DNA of 64,000 nucleotides, taken from a virus. The position numbers and the translations under genes are program-made. Position 1 is the stretch's first letter. Every line of letters begins with the position of its first letter. The notes beneath the pieces are model-generated. The model was not told the DNA's origin. It saw nothing but the letters and a program-made list of their open reading frames with translations, and searched no databases. This document shows, piece by piece, positions 59,414-64,000 of the stretch. The stretch covers positions 1 to 64,000 of IMG/VR virus record IMGVR_UViG_3300025101_000025; one strand, written 5' to 3'.

Positions 59414-61612
59414 ATGGCAGTTCAATACGAAATCAAATCACAACTTGCAAAACTACTTGCAACAGAAGATCTTATTGTTGAGCATAAGCATGTAGAGACA
59501 GCGCAGTTCAATGTCCAGACCCGCGTATTGATTCTGCCTCTTTGGGAGAAAGCAAGTAATTCTGTATATGATATGTTGGTAGCGCATGAAGTTGGGCATG
59601 CGTTATTTACACCTAATGAAGATTATAGAGACAAAGTAAAAATACCTTTTGATTTCATAAATGTTTGCGAAGATGCTCGTATAGAGAAGTTGATGAAGCG
59701 TAAGTATCAGGGTCTTCCAAAAACATTTTATTATGGATATAGTGATCTTCATGATGATGATTTCTTTAATGTAGTAGATGTTGATTTTGAAAAATTTAAT
59801 CTTGCTGATAAAGCAAATCTTCATTTCAAGATTGGTAATTTTATTGATATAACATTTACCTCAAAAGAGAAGGAGATTATTGACGAGATTGCTAACACAG
59901 AAACTTTTGATGAAGTTCTTGTAGTATCAGAGAAGTTATATAATTACTGCAAGGAGAATATGGAGGATCAGAAGAAGCAAGTTCAAGATCTTGATCTTCA
60001 TATGACTCCACAAACAGGACAACCAGAATCTCCAGAGTCATCTGATAGTAATGATGATGGTGAGTTAGAAGAAGTTGATCAGCAAGTCACTCAATCAGGA
60101 ACTGAACCACAAAATGATTTTGGTTCAGATGAAGGTGGTGATATGGTTACACCAGAGGATGAGCAATCTGATTCTCCTTATGATCCTGATTCTTCAGAAC
60201 CACAAGTTGCAACTGCAGAAGAGTTGGAGAAGAGTTTAAAAGATTTAATTGCAAGTCATGATGGTAGAGAGAATATCTATGTTGAGTTACCTGATGTTAA
60301 ACTTGACAAAATTATTGAATCTAATAGTGAGGTTCATGATGTTATCGAAAAACATTTTGCATGGGAGTGGAGTAGAATTAAAGCAGATAGAGAGAAGAAT
60401 GGATATTCATGTGTTGCAAATCCATTTGAAGAAATTGATTCTGAATTTAATAATTTTAAAAAGAATGCAAGAAAGGAAGTTAATTATCTTGTTAAAGAGT
60501 TTGAGTGTAAGAAAGCTGCATCTGCATATGCTCGTGCTGCAGTAGCTCGCACTGGTGTATTGAATACATCAAAACTTCATACTTATAAGTTCAATGAAGA
60601 TCTTTTCAAAAAAGTTACCATATTACCTGATGGTAAAAATCATGGATTAGTATTCATTCTTGATTGGTCAGGATCAATGCAATATATCTTACAGGATACT
60701 TTAAAGCAACTTTATAATTTAATTTGGTTCTGCAGAAAAGTAAATATTCCCTTTGATGTATATGCTTTTTCAAATGAATTCAAACGTGATGAGGGTTGGG
60801 GTTATTCTCATAATTATGATACTGTTGCCTATGAGAAGAGAGAGAACGTAATGGCAATTGATAGTTGTTTTTCTCTCATGCATTTTTTCTCAAGTGATGT
60901 TAAAGGAAAAGATCTTGAACATCAAATGCTTAACATATGGAGAGTTGCATCTTTATTCAGAGTATGGGGTCATGTAACTTACCCACGTAGACTTGCATTA
61001 TCAGGAACACCATTGAACGAATCATTAATCACTCTACGTCAAATTCTTCCAGAGTTCCAAAAGAAACATAACCTTGAAAAAGTTCAGTGTATTGTTCTTA
61101 CTGATGGTGAAGCTGGACATCTCTCATATCATGTGGAGGTTAAACGTTCTTGGGAAGATGAACCATACATGGGAACACGCGGTATCGTTCCTGAAGCGAC
61201 ATTTATACGTGACCGTAAACTTGGTTGTAATTATAAAATTGGTTATAGATATACAGATTTTACAGATACTATTCTTCAAAATCTTCAAGATCTATTTCCA
61301 ACAGTAAACTTTATCGGCATTCGAGTTATCGTTCCTAGAGCTGCATTATCTTTTGCAAGACATTTTACAACTGATGAAACAAAGTTAAATGTGATTGAGA
61401 AAGATTGGAAAAAAACAAAAAGTTTCAATATTGTTGACTCTGCTTATGATGCATATTTTGTAATGTCATCAGTAAATCTTAATGACAATTCAGATTTTCA
61501 AGTAAAGGAAGATGCTACCAAGTCGCAGATTAAATCAGCATTTGTTAGATCACTCAAGACAAAAAAACTAAATAAAAAAGTATTGGGCGAATTTATTTCT
61601 TTAGTGGTATGA
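59414..61612 (+). CDS. HEXXH metallopeptidase-VWA fusion protein (CobT-like)
   Basis: I start it at the second Met (59414) since AGGAAACAG lies just before it; the ATG at 59387 overlaps a TATAAT box. From there 732 residues. MLVAHEVGHALFTP has a gluzincin HEVGH at 58-62, and NVCEDARIEKLM places a probable third ligand, Glu86. Residues about 185-290 are acidic and low-complexity. A VWA domain follows: DWSGSM with Asp417, Ser419 and Ser421 (MIDAS), SGTPLNES, and LTDGEAG with Asp564. Such VWA proteins act as substrate adaptors of MoxR/CobS-type AAA+ ATPases; one is encoded 0.8 kb downstream. Cobalt chelation is unlikely, as no cobalamin genes are present. Confidence 0.87.
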   Translation: MAVQYEIKSQLAKLLATEDLIVEHKHVETAQFNVQTRVLILPLWEKASNSVYDMLVAHEVGHALFTPNEDYRDKVKIPFDFINVCEDARIEKLMKRKYQGLPKTFYYGYSDLHDDDFFNVVDVDFEKFNLADKANLHFKIGNFIDITFTSKEKEIIDEIANTETFDEVLVVSEKLYNYCKENMEDQKKQVQDLDLHMTPQTGQPESPESSDSNDDGELEEVDQQVTQSGTEPQNDFGSDEGGDMVTPEDEQSDSPYDPDSSEPQVATAEELEKSLKDLIASHDGRENIYVELPDVKLDKIIESNSEVHDVIEKHFAWEWSRIKADREKNGYSCVANPFEEIDSEFNNFKKNARKEVNYLVKEFECKKAASAYARAAVARTGVLNTSKLHTYKFNEDLFKKVTILPDGKNHGLVFILDWSGSMQYILQDTLKQLYNLIWFCRKVNIPFDVYAFSNEFKRDEGWGYSHNYDTVAYEKRENVMAIDSCFSLMHFFSSDVKGKDLEHQMLNIWRVASLFRVWGHVTYPRRLALSGTPLNESLITLRQILPEFQKKHNLEKVQCIVLTDGEAGHLSYHVEVKRSWEDEPYMGTRGIVPEATFIRDRKLGCNYKIGYRYTDFTDTILQNLQDLFPTVNFIGIRVIVPRAALSFARHFTTDETKLNVIEKDWKKTKSFNIVDSAYDAYFVMSSVNLNDNSDFQVKEDATKSQIKSAFVRSLKTKKLNKKVLGEFISLVV

Positions 61613-62094
61613 TCACATTCAAAGAATTCATGCAAGAGAGCAGTCTCTCTCGTATAAAAAGTAAATCAGATAAGAGTGGCATAGCAACTCTTTCGGGTGA
61701 TCGTGGTGACAAATCAAGGAAAGAAAATCAAGCAAGATCAAAACAATTGCAAAAAGATATTCGTGGTAAGTTTGGTAGAGGGCCAACTAAATTAAAGGGA
61801 TCATATTTAGAAAATCCCGGTTCAAAAGATGAGAGAAAAGTAAAAGAGAAAAGTTATGCAATAGATCGTGGTAAGATGGGTAAAAGAAAATTCAAGAAAG
61901 AAGTTAAGAAGTTAGGTAAGAAGTATGGGCAGGATTCCGTATTAACACAAACTAAAAAAACTGCTACACTACATAGAACAAGAAAAGGTGGATTAGATAA
62001 AAAAGGAGAAAATGTCGGTAGGTTTAAACCACAAGGTAAAAACCCATACGGTCAATCACAAATTAAAGGTAAAACTTTCGCATATGGAGATTAA
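61609..62094 (+). CDS. Basic protein with capsid-targeting-like N-terminus (161 aa)
   Basis: 161 residues, strongly Lys/Arg-rich. MITFKEFMQESSL at the start parallels MKTYQEFIAE of T4 internal proteins, with a possible gp21 cut after Glu10. The rest holds GRGPTKLKGSYLENPG, KRKFKKEVKKLGKKYGQDSV at about 101-120, and GKNPYGQSQIKGKTFAYG. It could be packaged in the head with the DNA and injected. Alternatively it may be a substrate of the metallopeptidase it overlaps (ATGA). No family named. Confidence 0.75.
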   Translation: MITFKEFMQESSLSRIKSKSDKSGIATLSGDRGDKSRKENQARSKQLQKDIRGKFGRGPTKLKGSYLENPGSKDERKVKEKSYAIDRGKMGKRKFKKEVKKLGKKYGQDSVLTQTKKTATLHRTRKGGLDKKGENVGRFKPQGKNPYGQSQIKGKTFAYGD

Positions 62095-62331
62095 ATGACA
62101 AAACCTTATGATGACTCCAATTGGAGAGAAGAATACAAACAGTATACAAGTGATAAATATTATCTTGAATTACTGGAAAATGGGCCTAAAAGTTTATCTC
62201 AGTCGTGGATACTAGGTGCATTATATAATAAATGGAAAAAGATAAAGGGGTATCATAAGTATGATCCTAAAGAGAATACAGGGCAGTGTCAATCCTCTTT
62301 TGCAGAGTGGGAATCAAAGATAAATAACTGA
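62095..62331 (+). CDS. Small protein, unknown (78 aa)
   Basis: 78 residues, starting at once after the previous stop. Tyr/Trp-rich: DDSNWREEYKQYTSDKYYLE, then SQSWILGALYNKWKKIKGY. Similar small proteins occur in cyanophages, in my recollection, but none has a function. Last gene of the metallopeptidase operon. Confidence 0.7.
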   Translation: MTKPYDDSNWREEYKQYTSDKYYLELLENGPKSLSQSWILGALYNKWKKIKGYHKYDPKENTGQCQSSFAEWESKINN

Positions 62332-62384
62332 CACTAAAGACAATAAACAAACTGTCCCTTTTAGTGGTATATGCGATCATAGTT

Positions 62385-62396
62385 TGATATAGTAAA
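62385..62396 (+). promoter_or_regulatory. Possible promoter -10 before the AAA+ gene
   Basis: TTGATATAGTAAAG contains TATAGT (62388-62393), the same -10-like box as in the early cassettes, 26 nt before the ATG. No matching upstream box. Confidence 0.4.
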
Positions 62397-62419
62397 GGTA
62401 TACAAACACAAATCGCATC

Positions 62420-63550
62420 ATGACAAAAAAATTATTCAAACCCTTTGAAGTCAAAATGACTCGTGAAGAAATTATTGAGGGTCTTAGATCCAACTATGGC
62501 ACTGAATTTACTGCTGCTGATGTAAAAGGTTTTTGTGCGATGAATGATATTGCATATTCGACCATTACCAAAAAGATTGATGAGTTTAAAGTTGGTCGTG
62601 GAAAGTGGAATTTTGAAGTTACTAAAAAATCAGTAGAAAAGATAGAGCGTTCATTTAGTGCTCCAAGCGTTACACCTTTTGTGGAAGAAAATCTAGTTCC
62701 TACAATAAATGACACATTCGTAAAGTTTGGTAGTTTTACTGATCTTAGAAGTATTATTAAGTCAAAATTATTCTATCCTACATTTATCACAGGTTTATCT
62801 GGTAACGGAAAAACTTTTAGTGTTGAGCAAGCATGTGCACAACTCAACAGAGAACTTGTTCGTGTAAACATTACAATCGAAACAGATGAAGATGATCTTA
62901 TTGGCGGTTTCCGTCTTGTTAATGGTGAAACCGTATGGCACAATGGCCCAGTCATCGAAGCACTTGAGCGAGGTGCAATATTGTTACTTGACGAAATCGA
63001 CCTTGCATCCAACAAGATCCTCTGCCTTCAGAGCATCCTTGAAGGAACTGGAGTCTTTCTTAAAAAAATTGGGAGATTTGTCAGACCATCCGCAGGATTC
63101 AACGTCATTGCCACCGCAAATACTAAAGGTAAGGGTTCAGACGACGGAAGATTTATTGGAACTAACGTGCTCAATGAGGCCTTCCTTGAAAGATTCCCAG
63201 TAACGTTCGAGCAAGAATATCCTGCACCAAAGACAGAGCAAAAGATTCTTGCTAATGCATCTGCAGAAATTGGTATCAAAGATGCTGATTTTTGTAAGAG
63301 ACTTGTTGATTGGGCAGACATCATTCGTAAGACATTCTACGATGGTGGTGTAGAGGAGATCATTTCTACTCGTCGTTTAGTTCATATCATTCGTGCATAT
63401 GGAATCTTCAAGAACAAAGCAAAAGCAATCGAAGTATGTGTCAATCGTTTTGATGATGAGACTAAGCAATCATTCATGGAGTTATATGACAAAGTGGATG
63501 CAGATGTAGATTTTAATCAAGAGAACAATGGATCTGTGGAACAAGTATAA
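62420..63550 (+). CDS. cobS: MoxR/CobS-like AAA+ ATPase
   Basis: 376 residues. Walker A GLSGNGKTFS at 125-134, DEDDLIGGFRLVNGETVWHNGPV at about 154-176, Walker B LLLDEIDLA with Asp191-Glu192, ATANTKGKGSDDGRF for the sensor region, and a Arg-rich STRRLVHIIRAYG near 306. The N-terminal 100 residues form a small separate domain (ITKKIDEFKVGRGKWNFEV). T4-like cyanophages carry this gene as cobS, after the cobalt chelatase subunit. With the VWA-peptidase close by, a MoxR-VWA remodelling machine is the better reading. I keep the symbol only as the usual label. Confidence 0.92.
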   Translation: MTKKLFKPFEVKMTREEIIEGLRSNYGTEFTAADVKGFCAMNDIAYSTITKKIDEFKVGRGKWNFEVTKKSVEKIERSFSAPSVTPFVEENLVPTINDTFVKFGSFTDLRSIIKSKLFYPTFITGLSGNGKTFSVEQACAQLNRELVRVNITIETDEDDLIGGFRLVNGETVWHNGPVIEALERGAILLLDEIDLASNKILCLQSILEGTGVFLKKIGRFVRPSAGFNVIATANTKGKGSDDGRFIGTNVLNEAFLERFPVTFEQEYPAPKTEQKILANASAEIGIKDADFCKRLVDWADIIRKTFYDGGVEEIISTRRLVHIIRAYGIFKNKAKAIEVCVNRFDDETKQSFMELYDKVDADVDFNQENNGSVEQV

Positions 63551-64000
63551 GTCTGTTCTCCATGAAACAATCTCATTAGATTATGATGAGACATGGGGAG
63601 CATGGGAATCAAAAGGTATGAGTCTTTTTGCGAAGACTTATACCAATCCTTTTTTAATTAAATCAAGAGAGGTAGATATTTGGAGTGATAAATGTTCCAT
63701 TTATAACAACATCCTTTACCCAAAAACAGGTAGTAATCTTCCATGTTTTGGTATGGATTTGATGGGATTCAATGAAAAGAAAGTTATCATAGTATTTGAC
63801 TTTCAACATCCAGTTGAAAACTATCGTTACTCTGTTGATGGATTACCAAAAGGAAAAAATGATTATAGATTTTTTGAAGTTGGAAATCATTTTTCAGATA
63901 ACATTTATGTTGCTAAATGTGAAATGAATCAAGTAAATGAACATCTTGAAATGTTTGAAAATTACTTGACTAAATTTAAAAACATGTTAGAATTAGAAAA
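63528..64000 (+). CDS. pebS: Phycoerythrobilin synthase PebS (partial, cut by window edge)
   Basis: 157 codons to the edge, overlapping the AAA+ gene by 23 nt. NNILYPKTGSNLPCFGMDLM is the bilin reductase core, with the catalytic Asp in FGMD at about residue 75. KKVIIVFDFQHPVENYRYSV, then DYRFFEVGNHFSDNIYVAKC follow closely the PebS of Prochlorococcus phage P-SSM2 as I remember it. PebS reduces biliverdin IX-alpha with four ferredoxin electrons to phycoerythrobilin. The second catalytic Asp lies beyond the edge. PcyX or PebA are the alternatives, but the LYPKTGxxLPCFGMDLM run is PebS-like. Confidence 0.88.
   Translation, partial: MDLWNKYKSVLHETISLDYDETWGAWESKGMSLFAKTYTNPFLIKSREVDIWSDKCSIYNNILYPKTGSNLPCFGMDLMGFNEKKVIIVFDFQHPVENYRYSVDGLPKGKNDYRFFEVGNHFSDNIYVAKCEMNQVNEHLEMFENYLTKFKNMLELE

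Noticed and set aside
62420-63550. True cobalt chelatase (cobalamin pathway)
   Set aside because: No other cobalamin gene is present, and the nearby VWA protein has a metallopeptidase motif. A MoxR-type role fits better; the cobS label is kept only as common usage.

Overview
The window is part of the genome of a T4-like marine cyanomyovirus, most likely infecting Prochlorococcus or Synechococcus. The evidence is a nearly complete T4 virion morphogenesis series in T4 order (gp25, 6, 7, 8, 13, 14, 15, 16, 17, 18, 19, 20, a gp67-like protein, 21, 22, 23, gp3-like). It is followed by UvsY, UvsW, gp55, gp47 and gp46, and then by a cyanophage-type bilin reductase (PebS) gene cut by the right edge. 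The DNA is visibly AT-rich, almost every gene reads on the + strand, and genes are packed with ATGA or TAATG overlaps. No tRNA, CRISPR array, insertion sequence or photosystem gene was found.

Region 1 (1 to about 3.2 kb) holds small host-takeover-type genes of 48 to 147 aa. Six of them sit behind copies of one 32-nt promoter cassette, and their leaders are short and lack a clear Shine-Dalgarno. A seventh cassette copy (3199-3230) leads into a GC-richer stretch without ORFs that can fold; it is a candidate noncoding RNA. Region 2 (3.4 to 6 kb) has small genes, a glycosyltransferase and conserved cyanophage unknowns, now with late-type NNTAAATA promoters.

Region 3 (6 to 31.3 kb) is the baseplate wedge: gp25, gp6, a giant 4379-aa protein whose N-terminus carries the gp7 core, an enlarged gp8, and a 2530-aa DUF4815-type protein. 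These and gp14 share families of short beta-type repeat modules. Region 4 (31.3 to 50.4 kb) is neck, fibre, packaging and head: gp13-16, a segmented coiled-coil fibre, probable capsid-targeted internal proteins, terminase, sheath, tube, portal, prohead core, protease, scaffold and capsid. Late-promoter boxes divide it into short operons.

Region 5 (50.4 to 57.2 kb) couples a tail completion-type protein with UvsY and UvsW (late promoters), then gp55, gp47, a DUF3110-like protein and gp46 behind a host-type promoter. Region 6 (57.2 to 59.3 kb) is an overlapping sugar cassette: nucleotide-sugar dehydrogenase, SDR epimerase and sulfotransferase. Region 7 (59.3 to 64 kb) has a protein combining an HEXXH metallopeptidase motif with a von Willebrand A domain, a basic protein with a T4-style capsid-targeting N-terminus, a small unknown, and a MoxR/CobS-like AAA+ ATPase, ending in pebS. 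The AAA+/VWA/HEXXH set and the modular giant baseplate are the most interesting undescribed systems here. All family assignments come from reading motifs and synteny; no database search was run.
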